A stretch of 64,000 nucleotides of DNA from Cenococcum geophilum 1.58 (Eukaryota; Ascomycota; Dothideomycetes; Gloniales; Gloniaceae). Each line of letters begins with the position of its first letter. Position 1 is the stretch's first letter. The notes under the pieces were generated by a model that was not told the origin of the DNA, searched no databases, and worked only from the letters and a program-made list of their open reading frames with translations. The stretch covers positions 1,054,001 through 1,118,000 of the forward strand of contig KV748199.1 in the NCBI GenBank assembly GCA_001692895.1, written 5' to 3'. The position numbers were made by a program, and so were the translations under genes. Positions 12,401 through 23,794 of the stretch are shown piece by piece.

Positions 12401-13060
12401 AAGGAGCTAAAGTAGAACATATAAGAATGCTAGGAAACTATCTACCGTAATATAATACTAGTTGGACTAATACTAGAGAGGTAAATAGGAGTTAAAGGTA
12501 TAGAGGCTAACTTAGGTAAGATAAACCTAAGCTATAGTATAGTTAACGCTATAGGGGGTAAATACCTAAGGGCTCTAAGAAGGCCTAATAAAGGTAGAAA
12601 ATATAATAGTAATACTTTTAAGAATAGGGGTAATAGGACTAAAAGATTGGCTTTATTAGGTAGGTGTTCTAGTAGGTAGCCTAAGATGTAAATATGGCTA
12701 GCTAAGACAGACACTAAAACACATAATACTGCTATACCCCCTACGCACTAATTAAGAAATAATGCTCTTAGTAGCTGGCATAGAGAACTATAATACACTA
12801 CTCTTAATATAAAAAGGCCTTAAGGCGGTTACCTAGTAGCTTATTAGTTAAAATGTGCTAAATTAGTTCTAGGTTATAAGGGAAATAGTAATAGAAGGCA
12901 AGGGGGCGAGCAGTAGGTGCCCCCTAGTAACTCTATAGTAGTAGAGTAAAAGTTTATAATACTAGCGCGTCTATAGGCTTGTTACGGCAGTAGTGGTTCC
13001 TAAGGAGGTTAAACAGTAAGGTAGTAGAGCACTATAGGTAACTTATAGGCGCTAAGTAGG
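9480..13060 (+). pseudogene. LINE copy B ORF2 remnant (endonuclease and reverse transcriptase)
   Basis: The endonuclease part (about 9500-10100) shows blocks such as QEPYYNTF and INIYNPRVKG once RIP stops are read through. Reverse transcriptase (about 10740-11740) shows SYCPIALKNTLSKIL, MGVRKNRLILLAL and the motif A region ISSAYNNIPHKRLLYIL. Motif C is FINNINLI where FADDTNLI is expected, so both catalytic aspartates are lost by G-to-A change. The C-terminal part (about 12500-12800) resembles the Cys/His-rich tail of fungal LINE proteins (compare copy C). The protein would nick the target and prime cDNA there; this copy cannot. Confidence 0.85.
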
Positions 13061-13204
13061 CAAGTCCTAAAAGGTGGGGAGATGGATTACGGGGTTTTCT
13101 TATTTTTCTTAAATAGAGTTTTCTCCCTATATGTAAATAAGGAGTAGTCCGCGTAGGCCTAATAGGGATCCAAATCGGACATTAAGTAATGAATTATTAT
13201 TATT

Positions 13205-13217
13205 AATACCTAATTAT
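13205..13217. repeat. 13 bp target-site duplication at the LINE B 3' end
   Basis: AATACCTAATTAT, the exact reverse complement of 3654-3666. See the inversion finding. Confidence 0.85.
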
Positions 13218-16200
13218 TCTATGCGTGGTTAATATAATGTCTTAAATACTATTCTAGCGTCTAATTTAATCTTTCTATTTAACTGTCTGTCTGCGGGTAA
13301 TATGCGGTAGAAGTTGCTGCTTAAACTCCTTACTCCGCTAAAAATACCTTTTAGAATGCTGCTATAAATCTTAGATCTCTATCCAATATAATTTTACTTA
13401 GTGCTCTATATCTTATAAACACTTCTTTAATATAGATTCTAGCGATATCATCTACTAAGATTTCTTCGGTATATATTATAAAGTACCCCCACTTTATAAG
13501 CTTGTCTACTATTACTAAAATTATATTATAATCTTGTCCGGTAATAGAATCTCTTAACTTTAGTAGCTTAATAATAAAGTCCTATAATATATAACCTCCT
13601 ATAGTCTCTCTGGTATTTTAATAGGTTATAGCCCTCTATACGGCTTATACCTTATTAGTTTATTCCTTTAGCAATCTAAATACTCCTTTATTACTTTTCT
13701 TACAATATTTTAGATTCCGTTAATAATATATTCCTCTTAAAGTCTTAACATTAAGCCTATTACTCTATTATGTCCTTAAGTTATTCCCTTATAGAAATCT
13801 TCTATAAAATGCTCTACTATACTTCTTAGGATGTACTTCGCTTCCCTATACTTATATAGTATTTCTTCTAAATATTCTAACTGTTTCTCTAGTTATACTT
13901 TAAAGATTTTTTATACCTAAAAGCTTTCTAGTATCTCGTAGATTCTTTCTGGTTTATTATCCTCTTAAGTTGCTACTAGTTTAGGGTAATTGTATCTAAT
14001 TAATCCATTCTTATCTTTACGTAGCATTGCTTCTAATAGCTTCTTATCGTTCTATAATTTAGCTTTTCTGCTAAGTGCGTCTGCCCTTACATTCTTAGTT
14101 TCTTTAGTATACTAAATCTTAAAATGGTATTCTGTAAGCATCTCTACCTATCTAACTTATCTTTAATTAAGTTCTTTTATTATTAGGAACCCTATTAGGT
14201 TCTTATAATTTATCTTAACTATAAATAGTTTCTTTACGCCTTATAAGAATGCTCTCTATTTCTTAAGTATTATAACTATCCCTAACAACTCCTTATTGTA
14301 GACGTTATAGTTTAACTCTAATGGTGTTATCTTCCTGCTATAATATGCCACTAGGTGCTATATATCTTTATACTTCTATAGTAAGTATGCTCCTAGTATA
14401 TAGTCTAATATATCCGTTTCTATAACCATATCTAGTCCTAGCTGGTAGATTTTAAGGATTGGCTCTTAGGTAAATAACTCCTTAAGTTCTTTAAACAACT
14501 TCCTTTATTCGTTTCCCTATGCCTATAGTTCCTCTTTTTTTTATAAGCCTAGTAAGTGGTTTAATATTCTTTAACCACTATACTATAAACCTTCTATAGT
14601 AGTTGCAAAACCCTAAGAATAACCTTAACTATATTATATTCTCTAATTCTTACCAACTTACTATAGCTTTAATCTTCTTTAGGTCTATATTAATATGGCT
14701 TAGTTTAATAATAAATTTAATAAAATTAGTCTTCCTTATAAAGAACTCGTATTTTTTAATTACTACTAGCATCTACTCTTCTTATAGTCTCTTTAAGACC
14801 CATTTAACGTATTCCCTATATTCTTTTTTAGTTATTAAGTAGATAATATTATTATTAAGGTATGCTATAATAAACTTATTAAGGTATTCTTCTAATACAT
14901 TATTAATTCTTTTCTAAAATGTTACTGGTATATTTATTAATCCAAATTATATAACTAATAGTTTATATAGTCCTTCTCTTAATCTAAAGGTTGCCTTTTA
15001 TTTATTGCCTTCCTTAATTCTAATCTAATGGTATACCCATTTTAGATCTATCTTTATAAAGATTTGCGCATTGCCTATCCTATCTTAAATTTCGCTAATT
15101 AAGGGTAAAGGATACCTATCCTTTTAAGTAATGCTATTTAACTACCTATAGTTAATGCATAACCTAAGTTTTCCGTTCTTCTTTGGTATAAATAGTACTA
15201 AATAACCTACTAATGACTACAATAGTCTAATATATCCCTTCTATAAGTTTTCCTAGATAAACTCCTTAAGTGCTCTTAACTCTTCTTTAGTAAGCTTATA
15301 GGTTAAAAAGAACCTTAGACTTATTCCTAGTTCTAACTCTATTTTATAATCTTATACTATATAATCTAATAGCTTTTTACTTTCTAATAACTATAGTTTC
15401 TTGCCATACTTATAGTATCTCTTTAGCACGTAACTTAATCCCTTCTCTATTTCTTTATAGGTTGCTCCTATTTAGTACCATACTAACTTAGCTTATTATT
15501 ACATCTTACGGCGTTAAGTATCTTTAATATTAACCTAGCCTGTAATTTAATTAATCCTTAAATTATATTTCTATAACTAAGGCATTCCTAATACTGCTTT
15601 ATCCCGTCCTAATAGTAGGATATTAAAAAACATCTTAATCCGTCTTTCTTTAATGGTTATTTAAATAGGTCCTATTTTAAGATTAATAATCCCTCCTCTA
15701 TAGGCTATTAGATCTCCTAAAATTATAACTAATAGGTAAGGTTATTCCTTCTGTTTATAAGGTAGTCCTATTCTCTTAACTACTATTAATAAGATATGGT
15801 TTCGCGTTACTCCACTATCTATTAGCGCTTTAAACTATTAATCCTACCAATTAACTTATAAATTTAGGTGTCGTCCTTATATTCCTTTAAGGGTCTAAGG
15901 CTCTACCACTAGCTCCCCCTAGTCCCGTGGGCCTCTGCTTTTCTTAACTATTAGCTACTTAATCTTTATATACTTAGCTCGCTCTTTAGCTAATACCTAG
16001 TTCGCTTTTTATCTTTAATATACTATAGACATATGTTTTCTAAATATTTCTACTACTATTATCTATCTAAGCATTTTTCTATAAGGAATCTTCCTGGCTA
16101 AAATATTAAGTCTCCTAACTCCTAAACTTCTATTAGATATTATCTATGCATATATTTAGTATTTCTATATTATTACTTATCTGGCGCCCAATATATCCTT

Positions 16201-16640
16201 ATAGGGTATTTTTAATTCTTTTCCTTTAGATTTTTGTGCATTTTATATATATTGTCTATATATGCAATCCATAATAGCGTATAGTATGCTAGGTGCTTTA
16301 GGTTAACTCTTAACTCGTCTTTATCTTTAAGTTTAAACCTTTATCGTGCTAATCTAAACGTTATAACTTTGTTTGTAAGTACTAAGATACGTCTTTTACT
16401 TCTCTAGTCCTCTAATTATTTCTCTAGATCCTTTAACATTATAATTAAGGCTCCTTTAATATAAGTTATAGCCTTTTCTATAATTGGGCGGTCCTAGATA
16501 ACTTATTTATCCAACTATATATAGAAGTCTTCCTATTTATTATTATATTATTGCCTATACTACTTTTAATACAGCTGCTGGAGTGTATACGGCTTGTCCA
16601 TAAGGAAGTATCTTCTTATTACTATATTATAACAGCCCTT
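13205..16640 (-). pseudogene. Gyp1 copy I pol: integrase core, RNase H, reverse transcriptase, protease
   Basis: Minus-strand frame, from right to left: a Gag-pol linker (16640-15900), aspartic protease (about 15850-15500), reverse transcriptase (about 15330-14600), RNase H (about 14550-14150), integrase zinc-binding part and core (about 13980-13260). It is colinear with Gyp1 copy II (52380-55800); for example TSTAYYPQTD at 13285-13320 matches 55710-55740. RIP stops are frequent. The frame ends at 13205 at LINE B, and the missing C-terminus is at 3654. The right end at 16640 is interrupted by LINE C. Confidence 0.85.
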
Positions 16641-16654
16641 TATATATTGTTCTT
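16641..16654. repeat. 14 bp target-site duplication of LINE copy C (left); right copy at 18767-18780
   Basis: TATATATTGTTCTT occurs directly before the truncated 5' end of LINE C and again directly after its (ATT)n tail. The flanking Gyp1 sequence joins across it in frame with Gyp1 copy II (around 52390). Confidence 0.9.
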
Positions 16655-18520
16655 ACCCTTAGCAAGATCTTAGAAAAGGTAATAGCGGACCGCATGGCAG
16701 ACACGGCTGAGGAACACGCCCTACTACCACAGAGCCAAATGGGGGCAAGAAAGAACCGCTCAACACTATCAGCACTTACGCTACTCGCTGCCACCATCAA
16801 ATCTACATGGGCGATGCGAAGGGACTTCGTAGTATTAATGCTCAGCCTAGACATTAGTGGCGCCTACAACAACGTACCCCACAAGCGTCTCCTATACATC
16901 CTTAGGGCAAAAGGCTTCCTAAAATAGATTATATAATTTGTCCAAGGGTTTATAGGTTAGAAAGAAACATTACTAGTCTTTAGTGGATACCAGAGCCCCC
17001 CTATCGCAGTTATAACAGAAATACTATAAGGATTACCCCTCTCGCCTATACTCTTCCTTTTCTTTATAAGCAACCTGCTTAACTCCTTTAAGGAAGGGGC
17101 AACCTAGGGGATAGGCTTTGTTAATAATATAAACCTAATTATATACGGGCTATCAGCCGTAGAGAATTATAGAATACTAGAGAAAGCTTATAATACCTAT
17201 ATAGAATAGGCAAGACGATATAGAGTCCAATTCTCACTAGAGAAATACTAGCTAATTTATTTTATAAGAAAACGCAACTAATCTATAGATCTTTAGTATA
17301 TAATCTATATCTAAGGCTTTAGGGGTTAACTAGTTTAGGGCCTAAGGGTATTAGGAGTATAGGTAGACAGTAAGCTCTGGTAGAGTATATATACGGCGTA
17401 AGCGGCCTATAAGGGCTAAGTACAGTATATCGCATTATCTAGGATTGTTAATTCTATATAGGGCCTATGCTTCTAGAGGTCACGCCTACTATATATAGCA
17501 GTTATCCGGCAAACCATAACATATAGGTCCAGTATTTAGGCCATTAGAGAATTTAAGAAAGGCCCCCCTAAGTCGCTCCTTAAACCACTTTAAAAGGTCT
17601 AAATAGCCTGCTTTTAAAGTATAACAGGCGGATATAAGCAAACGGCCACAGCACTTCTTAAGAAGGAAGCCAATATTCCCCCCCTATAACTATATATTAA
17701 AGCCGCTATAATATAAAGGGCCTAAAATAAACGCAACTCTAATGTTATAAAGTATATTAAAACACGCCTAAATAAACTATAGAGGGACCCTAGGGCGCCC
17801 CGTAGGAGAATAAACTAATAACCCTAAAGTAGGGAAGATATATTAGAGAAACAGGTAAAGAAAGCAGAAGAAGAATAGTGCTACTTTAGGGCCTAGGCCC
17901 ATATAGAGGAGGAAGGGAGACGCGTAAGAGGCCAGTAAAGATAATAGTAAGAAAGAGAAAGGAGCTAAAGCAGAGCATAAAAGAATGCTAGGAAACTATC
18001 TACCGTAATATAACACTGGTTAGACTAACGCTAAAGAGGTATATAGGAGTTAAAAATATAAAGGCTAACTAAGGTAAGAGGAACCTAAGCCGTAGCATGG
18101 TTAACGCTATAGGGGGTAAACACTCTAGGGCTCTAAGAAGGCCTAACGAAGGCAGAAAATATAATAGCGATACTTTTAAGAACAGGAATAATACGACTAA
18201 AAGACTAGCTCTACCGGGTAGGTGTCCTAGTAGGTAGCCTAAGATGCGAATATAGCTGGCTAAGACAGACACCAAAATATGTAATACTATTATGCCCCTT
18301 ACGCACTAACTAAGAAGTAATACTTTTAGTAGCTGGCACAGAGAACTATAATACACTACTCTTAATATAAAAAGGCCTTAAGGCGGTTACCTAGTAGCTT
18401 ATTAGCTAAAATATACTAAACCAGTTCCGGGTTATAAGGGAAATAGTAATAAAGGGTAGAGGGGCGAGTAACGGGCGCCCCCTAATAACTCTATAGTAGT
18501 AGAGTAAAGTTTATAATACT
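16655..18520 (+). pseudogene. LINE copy C ORF2 fragment (reverse transcriptase to C-terminus)
   Basis: An open stretch at 16694-16927 shows QSQMGARKNRSTLSAL and the motif A block LDISGAYNNVPHKRLL, with the catalytic aspartate intact. Downstream, motif C reads FVNNINLI (about 17118-17141), the RIP product of FADDTNLI. KAENIIAILLRTGIIRLKDQ at about 18150-18209, followed by a Cys-containing block ending ILLCPL (about 18245-18300), matches the C-terminal region usual in fungal LINE polyproteins. There is no start of its own because of 5' truncation. This is the best-preserved LINE coding stretch in the window. Confidence 0.85.
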
Positions 18521-18766
18521 AGCGCGTCCATAGGCTTATTACGGCAGCAGTGGTTCCTAAGGAGGTTAAAAAGTAAGGTAGTAGGAGCACTATAGGTAAC
18601 TTATAGGCGCCTCGCAGGCGCCTTATAGGCGAGTCCTAAAAGGCAGGGAGATAGATTACGGGGTTTTCTTAAATAGAGTTTTCTCCCTATATGTATATAA
18701 GGAGTAGTCCGCGTGGGCCCAATAGGGATCCGAATTAGACGTTAAGCAATGAATTATTATTATTAT
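16655..18766 (+). mobile_element. Tad1-like LINE, copy C (5'-truncated, with target duplication)
   Basis: About 2.1 kb, starting in the middle of reverse transcriptase and ending in the family tail with (ATT)n. A perfect 14 bp target duplication shows an ordinary 5'-truncated target-primed insertion into the minus-strand Gyp1 copy I. The first ~270 bp retain many CpA and an open frame, while the rest is strongly RIP-mutated. Confidence 0.95.
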
Positions 18767-18780
18767 TATATATTGTTCTT

Positions 18781-20930
18781 CGAATCTAGTAAAAACCCTT
18801 AGGTCCTCTTTATTTTCTAGTTTAATAAGCCACTTAGCTCTTAGTGTGCCTGCCCTAGGCCTATTAGTAATTCTTTATACTAGCGCTCTATCCCTTATAC
18901 GTCCTAATATGCTAAATCTCTTATCTAGTTTCTATTCTTGCTATACGATAATTTTTTATCTAAATTCTTCTATAGTTTCTTTTGGTTTGCGTCTTATAGA
19001 TAGATCCTTAAAGTCTTCTTACTTTTTAATCTAGGTATTAATATTTTAATCCGGTTACTAAGCCTTGCTCGCAATTTTTTCTATAGTCCTTATTCTGTTG
19101 CTAAAATCTTAGTCCTATAAGATTTTTAATCCTAAGCTTACTTCTATCTTAAGCTTAGCTCTAGCCTTAGTCCAACTAGGCTTTACTAGTGTTCTTATCT
19201 CGTCTTAAAAGTCTTAAATCTCACTTATCTTATCTTAAGAGTCTTGTGCTTTAGGAAACTTTATCCTAAGCTTATTTATATATTATTAAACTAAGCTATT
19301 ACTCTACTCTATCGGTTATTGTCCGTTATAGGTCCTTAAGCTTACCTTATCCCGTCTTAAGAATCTTAGTTATCTTATATCTTATCTTAAAAATCTTAAG
19401 CTTTTGGCCTTTTGCCTTTATTAAGTGCCAAAGTAGTTTACTGCCCTACTTCTCTTGCGTCTTATAAAGCGATAGATATTATATCTAGTAGGGTCTTAAT
19501 CCCTACTAATATTCCCTATTCTATAGTGGAATCATCCTTTATCTCTTATATAATATCTCTAAGGTCTATATATTTCTAGTAAGCTACCTTTATCGCCTTA
19601 TTATTATAAAATGTTTCGCCTATATTAAATTTATTATCCTTAATATCTGATCTGCGAACTAGTTTATTGGTTCCTTTATATTCCTTTAAATATGGCTTTT
19701 ATAGCTAATAGCTTACGCCGTACTTAGTATCCTTATAAATTTAGTATATGTTATTATAACAAAACGCAAAGCTTTTATTTAAACATTCTTTTGTTTCTTG
19801 CAGTATATTATTGTCCCTCTATACGTATATATCGTCTGCTAGTCTTATTCCTTTTACTATATAGTAACTTTAACCACTTCTATAGTCTCTAGCGTAGTAA
19901 CCCTATTTTCCGCAATTTATATAAGCTCCTTCTTTAAACTATTTTTTTTGCTATAAAGTCCGCCTAAACATCTTCTACTGCTAAAATCCCTGGTTCGGCC
20001 TCTGCTTCTTAGACCTTTAATTACTTAATCCTTATCCTCTGGGTTTCTATAGTCGTCCTTTAAACCATTTCTTTTCTTTAGTACTACTTAGGTCCATTAG
20101 CTCCGCGCCATACTATAGTTTTTAACTTAGCTTTGGTCATTGCGTGCTCTGCGCCTTATACAACTATAGAACTCTATTTTAACCTCTCTTAGCCTATTCC
20201 CTTTAGTAGATCTAATTGTTAATCTTAATCGCTTAATTTATTAGTTCCCGTAGGGTATCCGCATCTTCTATTAGGATAATCACGTCCTAGACTTTAGCCT
20301 TAAGTCCTTATTTATACTATGCTATAAGCGTCTTATTATTCCACTTAACTTATATTGCTAACGTCTGGAACTATATTATATACTTAATTACTAAGGTTTA
20401 TTGCGTAATATCTTAAAGTTTTCTTTCCGCTATAGTTACTGCCTTTAGGTCTCCAAATATCTATATAAGTTGCTCCGTAAACCCTTCCTAGCTTATAAAT
20501 ATAAACTATACTTCTTAATTAGTGGTTATCATTTTATTCGCTTATATTTCCGTAAGGTAAGGCTTAAACTACTTAAGTGCCCTTCTTAATATGAATAGTC
20601 CCGCATATGCTATTTGATCTATAAGTGTTAGTAGCTTTGCTCCTTCTTATATAACTTTAAAGTGCATTTACGTAAGAAATCCCTTAAGCTTTAATCTCTC
20701 TCCTAAGTATCTCTTAATTAATAGTAATTTAATCTTTGCTGCTCCTATCCCGTTAATCCTATTTTCTAACGTTATATTATTTTCCGTTAACTAGTTAACT
20801 ATCTCTTATAACTGTTTAACCGTTACAGGTTGCTATAAATTAGTATCTATTATACTAGTGTCGTTACCTAACCTTAAAGTAGTTGCCGCCGTCAATAGCG
20901 TTATAGCTAGTGCTTTTAGTGGCATGTTGT
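18781..20930 (-). pseudogene. Gyp1 copy I gag and Gag-pol linker
   Basis: Minus-strand continuation of Gyp1 copy I beyond LINE C. It is colinear with the gag regions of copy II (50130-52390) and Gyp1b (42100-44200). It includes the retrotransposon Gag block (about 20770-20200), the zinc-knuckle region (about 19925-19880) and an acidic Gln/Ser/Asp-rich linker (about 19400-19100). All are broken by RIP-type stops. Gag would form the particle and bind the RNA genome. No intact start is retained. Confidence 0.8.
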
Positions 20931-20970
20931 TCAACTTTTTGTATTTAATACTATAACTAGGTAGTAATTA

Positions 20971-21394
20971 TATAACAGAACCTTGTAGTAGGTACTATAA
21001 TAAGCTTATTAATAGGCTAGGTATATAGGTAATATAAACTAAAATTAATAACATAATAATAACTGGTGGAGTAGTTGCCTAATAGATTAACTCTAATTAT
21101 ATTCTAAGAATTACTATAAGGAAGGAACTATCTAGGTAGGAACTAAGGGTCCTTAAATACACAACCGTACTTCTATAAAATCCTCCTTATACATAATATA
21201 TATATGCTTTATTTGCTTTATTACGGATTATATAGATCCTATAGATTATATAGATTATATTACGTGACCTTAGTTACCATTCCTCGTTATATAGTTCTAT
21301 CGGCTCTATTCTGGACCGTGCTTATATTAACTAACTAGCTTCTTCTAACTCCTCTTTAAGTAGTTATAATATCGTACTTAAAGCGTCCGTAACA
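20971..21394 (-). repeat. Gyp1 copy I 5' LTR
   Basis: 424 bp, reading TGTTACGGACGC from 21394 downward and ending TTCTGTTATA at 20971. Next to it at 21395-21399 is CCTAT, the reverse complement of the ATAGG that follows the 3' LTR at 5495. Confidence 0.9.
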
Positions 21395-23140
21395 CCTATT
21401 GTCGTATAGGTACTAGTAAAGGGTGCAGTAGTCCTTAGTACTTTATATTAAAGGCCTTAGCGCGCTTATAACCATAGTAGGCGCCTATAAAGTGTTTAAT
21501 TAAGTCTATTATTTTTGGCTAGAAGTAGTATTGGCTAAGAAGCTTATAGGTTCCTTCTTTATCTAGGTAGCCGCTTAATTAGAGGTCGTAGGCTATTTAG
21601 ATTAGTTGCCGTTATAGATTTTCTAAGTTAGGGATAAATAGGCGGCCTCTATAATAGAGCCTGTTCTCTTTTACTTTTAAAGCTGCTATATTAATTTAGC
21701 CTAAGCTTTAGAGGTTAATAGGTAGCGTACGGGCGCTAGCGGTCTTTATAGCAATAAGTTAATACAGTAATAGGTTAATAGAGGCGTTATATGCTGTAAT
21801 AATAAGCTCGTTAATTTCGGAAGGTAACTTTAGTTCTATAGTATAAAGCTAGGGTATAGTTAGCTCTATTATAGGTAGTATACCTAAGGCCAAATTTCAT
21901 ACTTTTAGGATTGTTTGTTATTGGAACTAATTATAGGGGTTATCTTTAGACTAAGGAAGATCTTATAAGCGGCGTGTTAGGCTATTAGGTTTAGTACCTT
22001 ATACTTCTAGTCTATATACAATTTTAAAGTTAAAACTAGAGAGGAACTTGTTCTAACGTACTTGGCGTTAGTTTAGCTACTTTGTAGTTATAAAGTACTT
22101 AAGGTTGCAATAGTCCGTAAGGACTTTAGTTAGCTAGTTAGGCTCTACTAAGGAGAGTTCTAGTAAAAATTCTTTAAACGCTTATATAATTATAAGGAGT
22201 TCTTTATTATAGATTTTATAGTTACACTCTTATAGTATAAGCTTAGATAAGTAGAATATAACTAGGTAAAAGAGACCGTCATCACCTATTTAGAAAAGGA
22301 CGCCTATGTTAACATAGTCTGAGGAGTTGGTTTTAAGGTAGAGTTATTATCCTAGTATAAAGTAAGCTAGGACAGGTGCTTTAGTGAAGGTATTTTTAAG
22401 GTCTTAGAACGCCTTCTTATATTTAGGCGTCTAGGTAAAGTATAGGTATGTTTTTCTTCCTTTTATAAAAAGGCCCTTTGTTTATATTATTGCTATAAGT
22501 AGTGCTACTACGCCTAAGAAGTTGTATATAAATTTCTAATAGAAGTTAGCGAAACTAAGGAAGGCTTATACGTCCTTAATACAGTTAAGGGCTTACCATT
22601 TAGTAATTATGCGTACCTTCTTAGGGTCCATATAGACACCCTTAGTAGTAATAATTAGTTTAAGGTATTTTACTTCTATGACTAAGAATTCGCATTTCTT
22701 TAAATTAGTATAAAGTCCTACGTCCCTAAGGCGCTATANGACCTTTTAAACGTGTTNNGTATNCTTAGANGGGTNATNNNTATAAATAANTATNTNNTCT
22801 AGGTACGCAGAGTAGAAGTTATTAAGGTAGTCCTATAAGGCGTTATTAATATAGCTTTAGAAGGTGCCTAGGCCGTTATATACGCTAAAGGGTATAACGG
22901 TATATTTAAATTGGCTAAAGCGCGATACGAATACAGTTTTCCATTTATTACCTTCCCGTATTTAAAGATGGTTAAAGGCGGCGATAATATTAAGCTTAGT
23001 ATAGATTTTGGCTTAACTAAGCTGCTTAAGGGTCTTACGTATAAGCGGTACTGGGTATTAGTTTTTAATTGTAATAGCGTTAAGTCCTTTATAGTTAACG
23101 CAGAATTAAATACCTCCTCCTAGCTTCTTAGCGAGAAAGA
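21395..23140 (-). pseudogene. Gyp2 pol, middle part: reverse transcriptase C-terminal part, RNase H, integrase zinc-binding region
   Basis: Minus strand from the right: reverse transcriptase with FLAKKLGGGI, VNYKGLNAITIKN, AKIYTKLNIIAAFN and VIPFSVYNGLGTF (about 23130-22850). These are RIP-altered forms of the standard Ty3/gypsy blocks FCVDYRGLN, FTKLDL..A(F/Y) and MPFGL.NAP. RNase H is clear (SSDYVNIGVLFQ then ECNYKIYNKELLIII, about 22330-22180). The integrase zinc-binding region follows (LYYRGRLFIPN, HFIGAYYGYKRAK; about 21670-21480). The frame is cut at 21395 by Gyp1 copy I and continues at 5500. Ambiguous bases cluster at 22739-22798, over the expected YLDD motif. Confidence 0.9.
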
Positions 23141-23345
23141 TAGCATCAGGAAATTTTTTTTGGGGCTCGTTGTTGCGGTTTGCGGCAAATTGCTATAAAC
23201 CGTACGGTTGCGGTAGGTGGATATAGTCGATAGCAATTTGCGTAAAACGCACGTTTTGCAACAAGTTTGCAGCACCCTAATAGCAATTTGCGTGTTTTAC
23301 AATAAATTTACAACACCTAATAGCAAATTGCGGTAAAATGCTACC

Positions 23346-23475
23346 CTATAAATAAATAGTGCGCAAACTGTACGAATTATACGAATTATACGAATTGTAA
23401 AAACTGTATAAATTGTACAAATTGTACGAATTATACGAATTGTAAAAACTGTACAAATTGTAACTATATAAATTA
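23346..23475. repeat. Short tandem array, ACGAATTATACGAATTGTAA type
   Basis: Five or more imperfect copies of a 9-10 bp word (ACGAATTAT / ACGAATTGT / AAAACTGTA) in S1. The arrangement is AT-rich and not coding. The preceding interval 23163-23345 carries repeated AATTGCG/CGCAAATTG words in both orientations, which could fold. Confidence 0.7.
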
Positions 23476-23624
23476 TAATTATATTATATAATAACCAAAT
23501 TATCACATATTTCCATAGATTTCTATAGTATACTTTTAAATATATTTATATTATAACTATATAAAATATAGAGCTATCTACTTTAGGCGTTAAGGGGAAG
23601 CCTCTCGCGGAGGCTCTAAATCAT
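23476..23624. other. S1 unique interval
   Basis: No gene is visible. The end (about 23590-23624, GAAGCCTC...GAGGCTC...ATCATC) is the reverse complement of a stretch at about 62950-62985 in S3, which shows that S1 and S3 are related outside their arrays. Confidence 0.45.
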
Positions 23625-23735
23625 CTGCCTACTTACCTACCTACCTACCTACCTGCCTGCTTGCCTACCTACCTACCTACCTACCTGTCTGTCTGTCTAT
23701 GCCTACCTATCTATACCTACCTGTCTATGCCTACC
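23625..23735. repeat. (TACC)n / (TGCC)n tetranucleotide array in S1
   Basis: Perfect to degenerate TACC, TGCC and TGTC units. The complementary (GGCA/GGTA)n array is in S3 at 62821-62892, and a degenerate version is in S2 at about 36785-36900. It is not a telomere repeat. Confidence 0.85.
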
Positions 23736-23794
23736 TGTTTATGTTACCTTAATTTAATTAATCAATCAAATCGTTTATCGTGTTCGCTGGCTGG

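Larger units (their letters stand above)
7568..13204 (+). mobile_element. Tad1-like LINE, copy B (longest copy, RIP-mutated)
   Basis: The longest LINE in the window, about 5.6 kb: a 5' leader, ORF1, ORF2 and a tail ending in (ATT)n at 13192-13204. The first ~190 bp (7590-7760) keep many CpA dinucleotides and look unmutated, unlike the rest. The 5' flank is a Gyp1 LTR and the 3' flank is Gyp1 integrase on the minus strand. These flanks do not belong to one site, but pair with those of copy A. Confidence 0.9.

Noticed and set aside
23625-23735. Telomere-like array
   Set aside because: Units are TACC/TGCC, not TTAGGG/CCCTAA, and lie inside a mobile element.
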